64,000 nucleotides of DNA from Streptomyces sp. NRRL F-5135 (GTDB lineage Bacteria; Actinomycetota; Actinomycetes; Streptomycetales; Streptomycetaceae): the NCBI RefSeq assembly GCF_000719775.1, contig NZ_JOHR01000011.1, positions 1-64,000 of the forward strand, given 5' to 3'. Every line of letters begins with the position of its first letter. Positions within the stretch are counted from its first letter, which is position 1. A program made the position numbers and the translations under genes. Below the pieces are notes generated by a model. The model was not told the origin of the DNA and ran no database searches. It saw nothing but the letters and a program-made list of their open reading frames with translations. Shown here piece by piece: positions 9,544-19,483 of the stretch.

Positions 9544-10569
9544 TCACCTCAGCTTGGGGTCGAGGGCGTCGCGTACCACGTCGCCGAGCATGATGAACGC
9601 GAGCACCGTGACCGCCAGCGCGCCGGCCGGCCAGAGCAGCATGTGCGGCGAGTTGCGGATGTACGGCGAGGCGTTGGAGATGTCGATCCCCCAGGACACG
9701 GCCGGCGGTTTGAGGCCCACCCCGAGGTAGGAGAGGGTCGCCTCCAGGGCGATGAACGTGCTCAGCGCGATGGTCGCCACGACGATCACCGGCGCGACGG
9801 CGTTCGGCAGGATGTGCCGGAGCAGCAGCCGCGTACTGGACGCGCCCAGTGCCCGGGCCGCCTGGACGAAGTCGTTCTGCTTGACCGAGAGGACGGAGCC
9901 GCGGGCGATCCGGGAGAGCTGGGGCCAGGTGAGCAGCACCATGAAGCCGATGACCGGCCAGACGGTGGAGCTGGTCACCACCGACAGCAGCACCAGTCCG
10001 CCGAGCACCACGGGGATTCCGAAGAAGATGTCGGTCACCCGGGACAGGGCCGCGTCCCAGAACCCGCCGAAGAAACCGGCGAGTCCGCCGAGGACCGACC
10101 CGATGAGGGCGACGCCGAGGCTGGCGAGGACACCGACGACGACCGAGGTCCGGGCGCCGTACACCGTACGGGTGTAGACGTCGCAGCCCTGTGCCGTGAA
10201 GCCGAAGGGATGGCCGGGCCGGGCTCCCTCCTGGGCGCGGCCGAGGTCGCAGGAGAGGGGGTTGCCGCCAGCGATCAGGGACGGCCGGACGGCGATGACC
10301 ACCAGGAAGACGATGACGAGCGCGGAGACCACGAAGACGGGGTCGCGGCGCAGATCGCGCCAGGCGTCCGCCCACAGGCCGCGCGGCCGCCCCACGGGTC
10401 CGCCGCCGCCCGGCCCGGCGTCGCCGGGGGCGGTTCCCCGGGGGACGGGGGGACCCTCGGGGCCGCGTTCCCGGGCGGCGCCCTCACTGGTCGCGAGGTC
10501 CATCGCGCCACCGGCGCCGGTCGCCGCGACGGCTCCGTCACCGGCCGGGGACACGCGCGGCTCAGGCAT
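9544..10569 (-). CDS. Peptide ABC importer permease, DppC type
   Basis: 341 aa. A ~65-residue Pro/Gly-rich cytoplasmic N-terminus precedes a first helix ([19 protein letters not shown]), then the BPD_transp_1 core with about five further helices and the EAA loop ARALGASSTRLLLRHILPN that docks onto the ATPase. The C-terminus RDALDPKLR is the usual DppC ending. It overlaps the DppB-type gene by 8 bases. It forms the pore with that protein. Confidence 0.9.
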   Translation of the reverse strand: MPEPRVSPAGDGAVAATGAGGAMDLATSEGAARERGPEGPPVPRGTAPGDAGPGGGGPVGRPRGLWADAWRDLRRDPVFVVSALVIVFLVVIAVRPSLIAGGNPLSCDLGRAQEGARPGHPFGFTAQGCDVYTRTVYGARTSVVVGVLASLGVALIGSVLGGLAGFFGGFWDAALSRVTDIFFGIPVVLGGLVLLSVVTSSTVWPVIGFMVLLTWPQLSRIARGSVLSVKQNDFVQAARALGASSTRLLLRHILPNAVAPVIVVATIALSTFIALEATLSYLGVGLKPPAVSWGIDISNASPYIRNSPHMLLWPAGALAVTVLAFIMLGDVVRDALDPKLR

Positions 10570-11485
10570 GGCGGATCCTCGGGTCGAGCACCGCGTACAC
10601 CACGTCGACCAGCAGGTTCGCCAGCAGGAAGACGATCACGAGCACGGTCACGAACCCGACGACCGTCTGGGTGTTCTGGCGCAGGATGCCCTGGTAGAGC
10701 TGGAAGCCGACGCCGTGGATGTTGAAGATCCGCTCGGTGACGATGGCCCCGCCCATCAGCGCGCCGACATCCGTCCCGATGAAGGTGACGACCGGGATCA
10801 GCGAGTTGCGCAGCAGGTGCCGGGTGATCACCCGGTGCCGGGGCAGGCCCTTGGCGACGGCGGTACGGACGTAGTCCGCGCGCGCGTTCTCGGCGACCGA
10901 GGTACGGGTGAGCCGGGTGACGTACGCGAGGGAGACGGAGGCCAGCACCAGCCCGGGCACGATCAGCTCGTCCAGGGGCGCGGCGGCGGAGACCGCGGGC
11001 GGGACCAGCCGCCACTCGACGCCGAGCAGGAGCTGCGCCAGCAGACCGGTCACGAAGATCGGCACGGAGACGGCCATGAGGGTCAGCAGCAGCACGGAGG
11101 TGTCGACGGGCCGCCCCCGGCGCAGGCCCGTGACGACGCCCAGGGTGATCCCGATGACGATCTCGAGGACGACCGCCACGAGTGTCAGCCGGAGGGTGAC
11201 CGGGAAGGCCGTGGCCATCAGGTCGATGACCCGCTGCCCGTTGAAGGCGGTGCCGAAGTCGCCGGAGAAGACGTTCCCCATGTAGGTGAGGTACTGCCGC
11301 CACACCGGCTGGTCGAGGCCGAACTCCTGGCGCAGCCGCGCCTCGGTCGCCGGGTCGCACTGGCGCTCCCCGCACAGGCCCGCGACGGGGTCGCCCATCA
11401 CATGGACCATCAGGAAGATCAGCAGGGTCGTGCCGACGAAGACGGGGATCATCTGGAGCAGCCGCCGGGTCACATACCGCCCCAT
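10562..11485 (-). CDS. Peptide ABC importer permease, DppB type
   Basis: 307 aa. Opens with MGRYVTRRLLQMIPVFVGTT, the standard DppB start, then six helices. The large external loop has two Cys (GLCGERQCDPATEARLRQEF) and the EAA motif reads TAVAKGLPRHRVITRHLLRN. It ends RNILDP-like (VLDPRIRHA). It follows the binding-protein gene by 13 bp in the same operon. Confidence 0.9.
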   Translation of the reverse strand: MGRYVTRRLLQMIPVFVGTTLLIFLMVHVMGDPVAGLCGERQCDPATEARLRQEFGLDQPVWRQYLTYMGNVFSGDFGTAFNGQRVIDLMATAFPVTLRLTLVAVVLEIVIGITLGVVTGLRRGRPVDTSVLLLTLMAVSVPIFVTGLLAQLLLGVEWRLVPPAVSAAAPLDELIVPGLVLASVSLAYVTRLTRTSVAENARADYVRTAVAKGLPRHRVITRHLLRNSLIPVVTFIGTDVGALMGGAIVTERIFNIHGVGFQLYQGILRQNTQTVVGFVTVLVIVFLLANLLVDVVYAVLDPRIRHA

Positions 11486-11498
11486 GCCGGTCGCCCCC

Positions 11499-13151
11499 TC
11501 ACCTGACGTCGATCTCGTCGAAGACCGGCACGCTGAAGGGGTTCAGTTCCACGTGGCGGATCCGGTCCGAGTACCCGGCGCTGCCGTTCTGGTACCAGAG
11601 CGGGATGGTCGCCATCGCGTCCCGTACGGCCTCCTCCGCGCGCCGGAAGGTGGCGACGGCGGTCTTCGTCCCGGTCTCCGCGTTCGCCCGGTCGACCAGG
11701 GCGTCGAACCTCCTGTCGCTCCAGCCGCCGTCGTTGGACGAGGCGCCCGTGTAGTAGAGCGGCTGGAGGAAGTTCTGGATCAGCGGGTAGTCCATCTGCC
11801 AGCCCGCCCGGAACGGGCCGGTCAGCTTGTGCCGTCCGATCTTGTTGCGGAAGTCCGCGTAGGTGCCGACGGGGCTGCCCACGCACGCGTGGTCGTCGCG
11901 CAGCGCGTTGTTGACGCTGTTGCAGACGGCGTCGACCCAGTCCTTGTGGGAGCCGGTGTCGGTGTTGTACGTGATCGTGAGCCGGCCGCCGGGGATGCCG
12001 CCGCCGTCCGAGACCATCCGTCGGGCGGCGGCGGGGTCGTACCGGCAGGCGCGGCCGCAGAGCCCGGGCCGGTAGCCGCCGGCGGCGCCGAGGACCGGGG
12101 AGGTCCAGTCGGTGGCGGGGGTGCGGGTGGAGCGGAAGATGGTCCTGGTGATCTGCTCGCGGTCGATGGCCATGGACAGGCCGGTGCGGACCTTGGCCGC
12201 TCCCGGGGTGTTCCACCTCCGGTCGTAGAAGGGGAAGGCGAGCATCTGGATGATTCCGGCGGGGGTGTTGAGGTACCGGCCGTCGAGATCCTTGCGCACG
12301 TTCTTCAGCTGGGCGGCCGGAATGTCGTCGACGAGGTCGAGGTTCCCCGAGACGAGGTCGGTGTAGGCGGTGTTGTTGTCCGTGTAGACGACGAGGTCCA
12401 CACCGCCGTTGCGCGCCGCGTCCGGCCCGCGATATCCCTTCCAGGCGCGCAGGGACATCTGGGCGCCCCTGGTGTATTTCTCGACGCGGTACGGTCCGTT
12501 GCCGACGGGCTTGGCCAGCCAGGCGTCGTGGTGCTCGAAGAACGCGGTGGGCAGGGGCGCGAAGGCGGCGTAGCCGAGGGTGTCCGGCCAGGTGGAGAAC
12601 CGCTGGGACAGGGTGACGGAGAACGTCCGGGGGCCGGTGATCCGCAGCCCCGAGAGGGTGGTGGCGGTGGGTTCGCCCGAGACCGGGTGGACCTTGTCGT
12701 ATCCGTCGATGTACTGGAAGAAGTAGGCGTTCTTCTGGTTGTTCTTGAGGTACGCGCCGTAATTCCAGGCGGTCACGAAGGATTTCGCGGTGACCTTCTC
12801 ACCGTCGCTGAACCGCCGGCCGTCCTTGACGGTGACGGTGTAATGCGTGGAGTCGGTGGTCTCGATCTTCTCGGCGAGCGCGTTCTCGGCCCGTCCGGTT
12901 CTGGGGTCGTACCGCTTGAGCCCCCGGAAGATCATGTCGAGGACCTTGCCGCCCTGGACCTCGTTGGTGTTCGCCGGTTCCAGCGGATTCTGCGGGTCGC
13001 CCCAGGAGGCGCGCACGATCCCGGTGACCCCGCTGCCGATGGCGCCCCCGGCTCCCCCGCCGCAGCCCACGGCCCCCACCGTCCCCGTCAGCACCAGCGC
13101 GGCCCCCGCGCACACGGACCGCGGCAGCGGACCGGGCAGGGCGAGACGCAT
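11499..13151 (-). CDS. Oligopeptide-binding lipoprotein (SBP_bac_5)
   Basis: 550 aa. ATG at 13151 with GGAGG six bases upstream. Signal peptide ends in a lipobox-like GAVGC, so it is probably a lipoprotein on the outer face of the membrane. The body is a cluster-C binding protein (NPLEPANTNEVQGGKVLD, AFAPLPTAFFE, AMATIPLWYQ). First gene of a five-gene importer operon read SBP, DppB, DppC, DppD, DppF. A C-terminal segment rich in Asp/Asn is typical. Probably binds oligopeptides; exact ligand unknown. Divergent from the nucleotidyltransferase gene across a 228-bp spacer. Confidence 0.9.
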   Translation of the reverse strand: MRLALPGPLPRSVCAGAALVLTGTVGAVGCGGGAGGAIGSGVTGIVRASWGDPQNPLEPANTNEVQGGKVLDMIFRGLKRYDPRTGRAENALAEKIETTDSTHYTVTVKDGRRFSDGEKVTAKSFVTAWNYGAYLKNNQKNAYFFQYIDGYDKVHPVSGEPTATTLSGLRITGPRTFSVTLSQRFSTWPDTLGYAAFAPLPTAFFEHHDAWLAKPVGNGPYRVEKYTRGAQMSLRAWKGYRGPDAARNGGVDLVVYTDNNTAYTDLVSGNLDLVDDIPAAQLKNVRKDLDGRYLNTPAGIIQMLAFPFYDRRWNTPGAAKVRTGLSMAIDREQITRTIFRSTRTPATDWTSPVLGAAGGYRPGLCGRACRYDPAAARRMVSDGGGIPGGRLTITYNTDTGSHKDWVDAVCNSVNNALRDDHACVGSPVGTYADFRNKIGRHKLTGPFRAGWQMDYPLIQNFLQPLYYTGASSNDGGWSDRRFDALVDRANAETGTKTAVATFRRAEEAVRDAMATIPLWYQNGSAGYSDRIRHVELNPFSVPVFDEIDVR

Positions 13152-13379
13152 GGGCCCTCCTCGTCGGACGCGGGCGGCGTGTGCCCCCAATAGACCCCGG
13201 ACGGCACCGCCCCGCACGCGGGGGACGGCTGTACGGGCGTCGGGCCGCGCCGCGCCCGGCGGACAGGGGCCCCGAGCCCGGCGGCACGGGCCCCGCGCCC
13301 GGCAGGCCACGCGTTCCGTCCCGGCGGGGCGGCCCGCGGCCTTCCGGCCCGTTCCCGCCGCACGCGCTCCCGTGCGAGA

Positions 13380-14165
13380 GTGACCCGTGTGACCGCCCCC
13401 CATGCCGCCGTGGCCCCGCTCCTGGAACGTTTCGCCGCCGAGATCAGCGCCGTGGTGCCCGTGGTCGCGCTCTGGGCGCACGGATCGCTGGCCCTCGGGG
13501 ACTTCCGGCCGGGCCGCAGCGACCTCGATCTGGTGGCCGTGGCCGACGCGGAACTGACGGACGTACAGGGGGAACGGCTGCGCGCCGTGCACCGCGGGCT
13601 CGTCGCCGAGGACCCGCTCGCCGTCACGCTGCACTGCGCCTACCTGTCCCGGACGGATCTGGCGGACGCCGGGCGGGAGCATCCGACGTGGGCGCAGGGC
13701 GAGTGGTTCGAGCGGCCGGTCAGCCCGGTGAGCCGACGCGAACTGGCCGTCGGCGCACTTGTGTTGCACGGTCCTCCCCCGGTCGGTCTGCTGCCGCCGG
13801 TGAGCGACGCGGAGCTGACGGGGTTCATCCGGGAGGAACTGGGCGGCTACTGGCTGCGCGCGGCGGACCGGCCCGAGCTGTGGCACCAGGACATCTGGGT
13901 GGACCTGGGCATGCTGACCCTCGCACGCGCGTCGGTGACCCTGCGGGACGGCCGGCTCGTCACCAAGCGGGAGGCTCTGGACGAGCTGCGGGCGCTGGGC
14001 GCCCCGGAGGCGGTGGTCGAGGACATCCGGCGGCGCAGGTACGGCCCGGACGGAACCGCTGCGGACGGAGCCGGTACGGACACCGCGCCCGGCCGGCCCG
14101 CCGGGCGCGGCGAGCTGGCCCGGACGTTCGTGCGATCTGCCATCACCGGCGTGCTGGCCCGGTAG
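13380..14165 (+). CDS. AadA-like nucleotidyltransferase
   Basis: 261 aa. The nucleotidyltransferase motif GSLALGDFRPGRSDLDL matches GSxxxGDxxxxSDxDL of the pol-beta fold. The later part, with LHGPPP, GGYWLRAAD and TLARASVTLRDGRLVTKREA, resembles the DUF4111 domain of aminoglycoside (3'')(9) adenylyltransferases. It could adenylylate streptomycin/spectinomycin-like drugs, but housekeeping homologues without resistance activity are common in Streptomyces. Start is GTG 13380 or GTG 13389; neither has a strong ribosome site. It stands alone, convergent with bldKE. Confidence 0.75.
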   Translation: MTRVTAPHAAVAPLLERFAAEISAVVPVVALWAHGSLALGDFRPGRSDLDLVAVADAELTDVQGERLRAVHRGLVAEDPLAVTLHCAYLSRTDLADAGREHPTWAQGEWFERPVSPVSRRELAVGALVLHGPPPVGLLPPVSDAELTGFIREELGGYWLRAADRPELWHQDIWVDLGMLTLARASVTLRDGRLVTKREALDELRALGAPEAVVEDIRRRRYGPDGTAADGAGTDTAPGRPAGRGELARTFVRSAITGVLAR

Positions 14166-14176
14166 GACACGGTAAG

Positions 14177-14222
14177 CGTACGGGCCCGCACCCGAGGCTC
14201 TCCCCGGGTGCGGGCCCGTACG
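14177..14222. terminator. Perfect 18-bp hairpin between convergent genes
   Basis: Arms 14177-14194 and 14205-14222 are fully complementary with a 10-nt loop. The stem is strong in both orientations and lies between the nucleotidyltransferase stop and the bldKE stop, so it probably serves both. Confidence 0.85.
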
Positions 14223-14292
14223 CGTACCGACGCCCGGACGGCCCGGCGGTCCGTGCGAGCGGTGCGGCCCGACGTGCTCCGCCGGCGCCGCG

Positions 14293-15423
14293 TCACTCCT
14301 CGCCGGACAGCTCCTTCTCGATCGCCACCAGCGCCGGGTCCATGACGACGTCCGTCTCGCGCGCCTCGGTGGTCGGCTCCTCCGGGAAGTGGCAGGCCGT
14401 CAGGTGTCCCTCGCGGCTGCCGGAGAGCTGGATCAACGGCGGCTCCTCCGTCGCGCACTTCTCCCGCGCCTTCCAGCAGCGCGTACGGAACCGGCAGCCC
14501 GACGGCGGCATGATCGGCGACGGGACGTCCCCGGCCAGCCGGATGCGCTCGCGCTTCTCCTGGTCGAGGTCCGCCTCGGGCACCGCCGACAGCAGCGCGT
14601 GGGTGTACGGGTGGCGGGGCCGCTCGTACAGCGAGTCGCGGTCCGCGACCTCCACCACCTTGCCGAGGTACATCACGGCGACGCGCTCGGAGAAGTGCCG
14701 CACGATCGACAGGTCGTGGGCGATGAAGACGAAGGCGATGCCGAGGTCCCGCTGGAGTTCCTGGAGCAGGTTGACCACCTGCGCCTGGATCGAGACGTCG
14801 AGCGCCGAGACCGGCTCGTCGGCGACGATCAGCTTGGGCTCCAGCGCGAGCGCGCGGGCGACCCCGATGCGCTGGCGCTGACCGCCGGAGAACTCGTGCG
14901 GGAAGCGGTTGTAGTGCTCCGGGTTGAGACCGACGATCTCCAGCAGCTCCCGGACCCGGGCCTCCCGGCCCTGCGGCGGATTGATGCCGTTGATCTCCAT
15001 CGGGCTGGAGATGATCGTGCCGACCGTCTGCCGGGGGTTCAGCGAGGCGTACGGGTCCTGGAAGATCATCTGGATCTCGGACCGGATGGGCGCCAGCTGT
15101 TTGCGGCCCGCGTGCGTGATGTCCTGGCCCTTGTACGTGATCGAGCCGTCCGTCGGCTCCAGCAGCCGGGTGAGCAGCCGGCCGGTGGTGGACTTGCCGC
15201 AGCCGGACTCGCCGACCAGCCCGAGGCTCTCGCCCGGGTAGACGCTCAGGGTCACCCCGTCCACGGCCTGGACGGCGCCCACCTTGCGCTTGATGGGGAA
15301 GCCGCCGTAGATCGGGAAGTGCTTGGTCAGGCCCTTCACTTCGAGCAGCGGCTCGGACGAGGCGGCCGCGCGGGGCGGCGGCACCGCGTCCTCGACGGTG
15401 GTGTTCGTGTTCTTCTCGCTCAT
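14293..15423 (-). CDS. bldKE: BldKE, oligopeptide importer ATPase (DppF type)
   Basis: 376 aa. Walker [10 protein letters not shown], signature SGGQRQR, Walker [12 protein letters not shown], switch His AHDLSIVRH; Cys-rich tail [14 protein letters not shown]. The start at 15423 (second ATG of ATGACCATG) is preferred because GGGG lies 8 bases before it; 15429 is the alternative. Last gene of the bldK operon. In S. coelicolor bldK imports an oligopeptide signal needed for aerial growth, and loss gives a bald phenotype; assignment here rests on gene order (permease, SBP, permease, two ATPases) and location next to typA. Confidence 0.9.
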   Translation of the reverse strand: MSEKNTNTTVEDAVPPPRAAASSEPLLEVKGLTKHFPIYGGFPIKRKVGAVQAVDGVTLSVYPGESLGLVGESGCGKSTTGRLLTRLLEPTDGSITYKGQDITHAGRKQLAPIRSEIQMIFQDPYASLNPRQTVGTIISSPMEINGINPPQGREARVRELLEIVGLNPEHYNRFPHEFSGGQRQRIGVARALALEPKLIVADEPVSALDVSIQAQVVNLLQELQRDLGIAFVFIAHDLSIVRHFSERVAVMYLGKVVEVADRDSLYERPRHPYTHALLSAVPEADLDQEKRERIRLAGDVPSPIMPPSGCRFRTRCWKAREKCATEEPPLIQLSGSREGHLTACHFPEEPTTEARETDVVMDPALVAIEKELSGEE

Positions 15424-15448
15424 GGTCATTGCCCCAGTCGCCGGTACA

Positions 15449-16510
15449 TCAGCCCAGCCGGGGCTGAATCTTCTCGATGAAAACCTGCTGCTTGCGCTCC
15501 GCCTCCAGGTGGCAGGCGGAGCCGCGCCCCGCGGGCAGCAGCGGACGCTCGCTGGTGCAGCGTCCCCCGCCCACCAGGTCGACATAGTCGCACCGGGGGT
15601 TGAAGGCGCAGCCGGCGGGCGGGTTCAGCAGGCTGGGCGGGGAGCCCGGGATGGGCCGCAGCGGCTCGCTCACATCGGACGCCAGGCGGGGCATCGACCC
15701 CAGCAGGCCCCAGGTGTAGGGGTGCTCGGGCCGCTTGAGCACCTCGCGTACGGAGCCGCGCTCGACGGCCCGGCCCGCGTACATCACCAGCAGGTCGTCG
15801 GCGACGTTGGCGACGACTCCGAGGTCATGGGTGATCAGGATGATCGCGGAGCCGAACTCCTGCTGGAGGTCCTTGAGCAGGTCGAGGATCTGCGCCTGGA
15901 CGGTCACGTCCAGGGCGGTCGTCGGCTCGTCGGCGATCAGCAGCTCGGGGTTGCAGACCAGCGACATGGCGATCATGGCGCGCTGGCGCATACCGCCGGA
16001 GAACTGGTGCGGGTAGTCGTCCACCCGGTTCTTCGGGTCCGGGATGCCGACCTTGCCGAGCATCTCGATGGCCCGCGCCCGGGCCTCCTTCTTGCTCGCG
16101 CCGGTGTGCTTCATGTACGGCTCGGCGATCTGCCGGCCGACGGTGTAGTACGGCGACAGGGCGGTCAGCGCGTCCTGGAAGATCATCGCCATCTTGTTGC
16201 CCCGGAGCTTCTCCAGCTCCTTGTCCGAGGCGTCGGTGAGGTCCTGGCCGTCCAGCAGGATCTCGCCCGTGATGGTGCTGGACTGCGGGTTGTGCAGACC
16301 CAGGATGGACAGGTTGGTCACCGACTTGCCGGAGCCCGACTCGCCCACGATGCCCAGGGTCTGGCCGCGCTCCAGGTCGAAGGAGAGCCCGTCCACGGCC
16401 TTGACGAGACCGTCCTCGGTGGAGAAGTGCACCCGCAGGTCGCGCACCGACAGGAAGGCGTCCGGGTCGGTCGGGGCCGGGGCGTCCTCGGTCTTGGTGA
16501 GTGTGGTCAC
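15449..16510 (-). CDS. bldKD: BldKD, oligopeptide importer ATPase (DppD type)
   Basis: 353 aa. Walker A GESGSGKS, signature SGGMRQR, Walker [13 protein letters not shown], switch THDLGVVAN, and Cys tail [18 protein letters not shown]. The GTG at 16510 has AGGAGAG upstream. Eleven bases separate it from the bldKC stop and 25 from the bldKE start, so the three are one transcription unit. It forms the ATPase heterodimer with BldKE. Confidence 0.9.
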   Translation of the reverse strand: MTTLTKTEDAPAPTDPDAFLSVRDLRVHFSTEDGLVKAVDGLSFDLERGQTLGIVGESGSGKSVTNLSILGLHNPQSSTITGEILLDGQDLTDASDKELEKLRGNKMAMIFQDALTALSPYYTVGRQIAEPYMKHTGASKKEARARAIEMLGKVGIPDPKNRVDDYPHQFSGGMRQRAMIAMSLVCNPELLIADEPTTALDVTVQAQILDLLKDLQQEFGSAIILITHDLGVVANVADDLLVMYAGRAVERGSVREVLKRPEHPYTWGLLGSMPRLASDVSEPLRPIPGSPPSLLNPPAGCAFNPRCDYVDLVGGGRCTSERPLLPAGRGSACHLEAERKQQVFIEKIQPRLG

Positions 16511-16521
16511 GGTCTTCTCTC

Positions 16522-17499
16522 CTAGGACAGGCGCACGCGCGGGTCGATCACGGCGTACATGGCGTCCACGATCAGGTTGAACAGCAGGATGAAGGCGGCG
16601 CTGACGATCATCACGCCCATGGTCAGCGGCAGGTCCTTGTCGATGACCGAGTCACGGGCGAGCCGGCCGATGCCGGGCAGGCCGAAGGTGATCTCGGTGA
16701 CCATCGCACCGCCGAAGAGGGCGCCGAGGTCCATGCCCAGGATGGTGACGATCGGGATGAGCGAGCCGCGCCAGGCGTACCGGAAGAAGACGTACCGGCT
16801 GCTCATGCCCTTGGCGCGGGCGGCCCTGACGTGCTCCTCCTGGAGCTGTTCGATCATGGTCGACCGGGACATGCGGGTGTAGTTGGCGGTGAAGATCACC
16901 GACATCACGAGCCAGGGGATCAGCAGGCCCATGAACCAGCCGCTGACACTCTCGCCGATCGGGACCCAGCTGGGCTTGTCCAGCCAGCCGGTGCTGTAGA
17001 CGAAGAGGCCGAGGACGACCGGGCCGAGGAAGTAGATCTGCATCGACGTGAGCACCAGCGAGGCGGAGCTGAAGACCTTGTCGATCGCGGTGCCCTTGTT
17101 CTTGGCGGCGATCAGGCCGGCGCCCAGGCCGACGATCAGGAAGACGATGAGGCCGCCCACCGAGAGCGAGAGCGTCAGGGGGAACCGGTCGACGATGGTG
17201 TCCCACACGTTCTGCTGGTTGCTGAAGGAGACACCGAAGCAGGGGGCCGAGCAGTGGCCGACGGCGAAGTCGCGGCCGGCGAAGATCCCCACGAGGAAGT
17301 TCCAGAACTGCACGGGCACCGGCTTGTCGAGGCCGAGGTTCTGGTGGATCACAGCCAGCGCGTCCGGAGTGCAGTTCTTGCCACAGGCCAGCAGGGCGGG
17401 GTCCTGCGGGATGGCGAAGAACATGAAGAACGTGACCGCACTGATCAGGAAGAGGGTCAGGATGGCGCCGAACGTCCGGCGAATGAGGAATTGAAGCAT
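16522..17499 (-). CDS. bldKC: BldKC, oligopeptide importer permease (DppB type)
   Basis: 325 aa. Begins MLQFLIRRTFGAILTLFLIS as DppB-type permeases do. The first external loop carries two pairs of Cys (ACGKNC and GHCSAPC), possibly disulfides. EAA loop is RAARAKGMSSRYVFFRYAWR. Six membrane helices. It is separated from bldKB by a 110-bp gap containing a large hairpin, unlike the tight spacing of the genes that follow it. Confidence 0.9.
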   Translation of the reverse strand: MLQFLIRRTFGAILTLFLISAVTFFMFFAIPQDPALLACGKNCTPDALAVIHQNLGLDKPVPVQFWNFLVGIFAGRDFAVGHCSAPCFGVSFSNQQNVWDTIVDRFPLTLSLSVGGLIVFLIVGLGAGLIAAKNKGTAIDKVFSSASLVLTSMQIYFLGPVVLGLFVYSTGWLDKPSWVPIGESVSGWFMGLLIPWLVMSVIFTANYTRMSRSTMIEQLQEEHVRAARAKGMSSRYVFFRYAWRGSLIPIVTILGMDLGALFGGAMVTEITFGLPGIGRLARDSVIDKDLPLTMGVMIVSAAFILLFNLIVDAMYAVIDPRVRLS

Positions 17500-17550
17500 G
17501 GCAGGTCGCTGCTCTCAGGACGGCGGCTGTGAGGGGGTCGAGGGTGGTGC

Positions 17551-17603
17551 CGGGCGGACCGGAGGCGCGCACTCCGCCGGGTGCGCGCCTCCGGGTCCGC
17601 CCG
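17551..17603. terminator. Large intercistronic hairpin between bldKB and bldKC
   Basis: The left arm 17551-17572 pairs with the right arm 17581-17603 over 22 bp with a single bulged G and an 8-nt loop. It begins 7 bases past the bldKB stop on the minus strand and has no T-run. It could be a partial terminator or a 3' stabiliser that raises bldKB mRNA over the membrane and ATPase genes, as seen in many binding-protein operons. Confidence 0.75.
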
Positions 17604-17609
17604 CGCGCG

Positions 17610-19409
17610 CTACTTCTTCAGGTACAGACGCGTCACGTCGACGTAGCTGGAGTCCGCCGAGTAACGGAGCCCACCGACGTTGGAGCCGAAGATCTGGAAC
17701 ACCTTGGTGTAGTAGATCGGGGCCGCCGGGTTGATCCGCTCGACGATGTCACGGTGCAGCGCGCCCCAGGCCTTCTGGGCCTCGGCCGGGTCCGTGATCT
17801 TCAGGATGCGGGCGATCTCCTTGTTGACCTTCTCGTCGTTGATGTGCGAGTAGACCGACGAACCGTCCTGGAGCTGCGTGCCGTCGTACAGCGGCGGGAA
17901 GACCGTGGAGGCGGACGGCCAGTCCTGGCCCCAGCCGGTCATGTAGAGGTCCAGGCCGTTGTCGACCTTGCCGACCTGCTCGTACCAGGTCGCCTGGTCG
18001 ATCTCCTTCTTCACGACCTCGAGGCCGATGGCCTTCAGCCGGTCGGCGATGACGACGGACTGCTGCTGGCGGACCGGGGTGTTGGCGTAGGCGTAGACGA
18101 CCTTCTTGCCCTCGGCGCCGGCCTCCTTGATCAGCTGCTTGGCCTTCTCGACGTCACCGTTCGGCTTCTTCAGCTTGCCGAAGGGGTCGTACGTCTTGTC
18201 GTAGCCGGGCGTGGTCGGCGACATCAGGCCGGTCGCGGTCTCACCGCCGTACGCGCCACCGTCGAGCTTGTAGATCTGCGCGCTCGGCAGCGCGTAGGTG
18301 ATGGCGTCCCGGACCTTCTTGTCCGTCATCCGGTCCAGGTTGAAGTTCAGCTGCCAGACGTACGGTGCGTACCCCTGGATGGTGCGCTTCATCGCCTCGG
18401 GGTCCTCGACGACGTTGCGCACCTGGTTGGTGGCGACCTGGCCGGTGAACATGATGGAGTTCTTGGCCTCGCCGCGGTCGGCCAGCAGCGTCTTGGTCTG
18501 GTCGTCGTCGCTGTGGTTGAACCCGATGTTGAAGCCGTCCACGTACTGGTGCCGGACCGAGTCGGTCTTCGGGTCCCAGTTGGTGTTCTTGACGAGCTTC
18601 AGCGACTTGCCGGGCTTGAATTCGGCGATCTTGTACGGGCCCGTCGCGACGGGGGCCGTGTCGTACTTCTCCTTGGTGTCCGTCTTCTCGGGCACCACCG
18701 AGTAGCCGGGCATGGCGAGCGCCTGCGGCAGGTCGGGCTGGGGCTCCTTGAACTTGAAGACGACCGTCTTCTCGTCCGGGGTGGCGAGGACCGAGTCGGG
18801 CAGGTGCTTGCCCTTGTACGGTCCGTCCGGGAGCGCCTTGCGGTAGGTGGTGCCGGAGCCCGAGAGCCACTGCTGGATGTAGGTCGGGCCGTCCGTGATG
18901 AACGGGGCGTACATCCGCTCGATGGTGTGCCGGATGTCGGCGGAGGTGATGGCGGAGCCGTTCTGGTCCTTCAGCCCGTCCTTCAGGGTGAAGGTCCAGG
19001 TCTTGCCGCCGTCGGTCTGCTTGCCGGAGTCGGTGGCCAGGTCGCCGACGAGGGTCTGCTTGCCCTCGTCGTCCTCCTGGTACTGGGTCAGGCCGCGCTG
19101 GATGAGCCGGTCCAGGATCTTGCCGTCGCTGACGTACGTCTGACCCGGGTCCAGGTGGGAGAAGTCGTCCTCCTGGAGGACGGAGATCGTCCCGCCGGGC
19201 TTGGCGCCCGGGACCTCGGCGGCCGGGCCGGTGGACGCCTTCGCGTCGCCGTAGGTGACGGCCGCCGACTGCTTGGCGGCGTCCTCCTGGGTCTTGCTGT
19301 TGTCCTTGGAGCCGCTGTCATTGCTCCCGCCGCAGGCGGTCAGCACCAGCGACCCGGCCGCCAGGGCGATGACGGCAGCACGTGTCCTGCGCGTGCCAAA
19401 GATGCTCAT
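17610..19409 (-). CDS. bldKB: BldKB, oligopeptide-binding lipoprotein
   Basis: 599 aa. The ATG at 19409 is preferred (GGGGA 8 bases upstream); an ATG five codons earlier is possible. Signal peptide with lipobox LTAC followed by a Ser/Gly/Asp linker, then an SBP_bac_5 fold (VSDGKILDRLIQRGLTQY, YALPSAQIYKLDGG, WGQDWPSASTVFPPL). It captures the peptide signal outside the membrane and delivers it to BldKA/BldKC. Hairpins lie on both sides of the gene in the operon. Confidence 0.9.
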   Translation of the reverse strand: MSIFGTRRTRAAVIALAAGSLVLTACGGSNDSGSKDNSKTQEDAAKQSAAVTYGDAKASTGPAAEVPGAKPGGTISVLQEDDFSHLDPGQTYVSDGKILDRLIQRGLTQYQEDDEGKQTLVGDLATDSGKQTDGGKTWTFTLKDGLKDQNGSAITSADIRHTIERMYAPFITDGPTYIQQWLSGSGTTYRKALPDGPYKGKHLPDSVLATPDEKTVVFKFKEPQPDLPQALAMPGYSVVPEKTDTKEKYDTAPVATGPYKIAEFKPGKSLKLVKNTNWDPKTDSVRHQYVDGFNIGFNHSDDDQTKTLLADRGEAKNSIMFTGQVATNQVRNVVEDPEAMKRTIQGYAPYVWQLNFNLDRMTDKKVRDAITYALPSAQIYKLDGGAYGGETATGLMSPTTPGYDKTYDPFGKLKKPNGDVEKAKQLIKEAGAEGKKVVYAYANTPVRQQQSVVIADRLKAIGLEVVKKEIDQATWYEQVGKVDNGLDLYMTGWGQDWPSASTVFPPLYDGTQLQDGSSVYSHINDEKVNKEIARILKITDPAEAQKAWGALHRDIVERINPAAPIYYTKVFQIFGSNVGGLRYSADSSYVDVTRLYLKK

Positions 19410-19483
19410 GATGAGGGTCCCCATCTGTCAGTAGTGATCCAACTGTGCTGCCTGGCGCGTCCGGTACGTACGTCCCGGCGCCC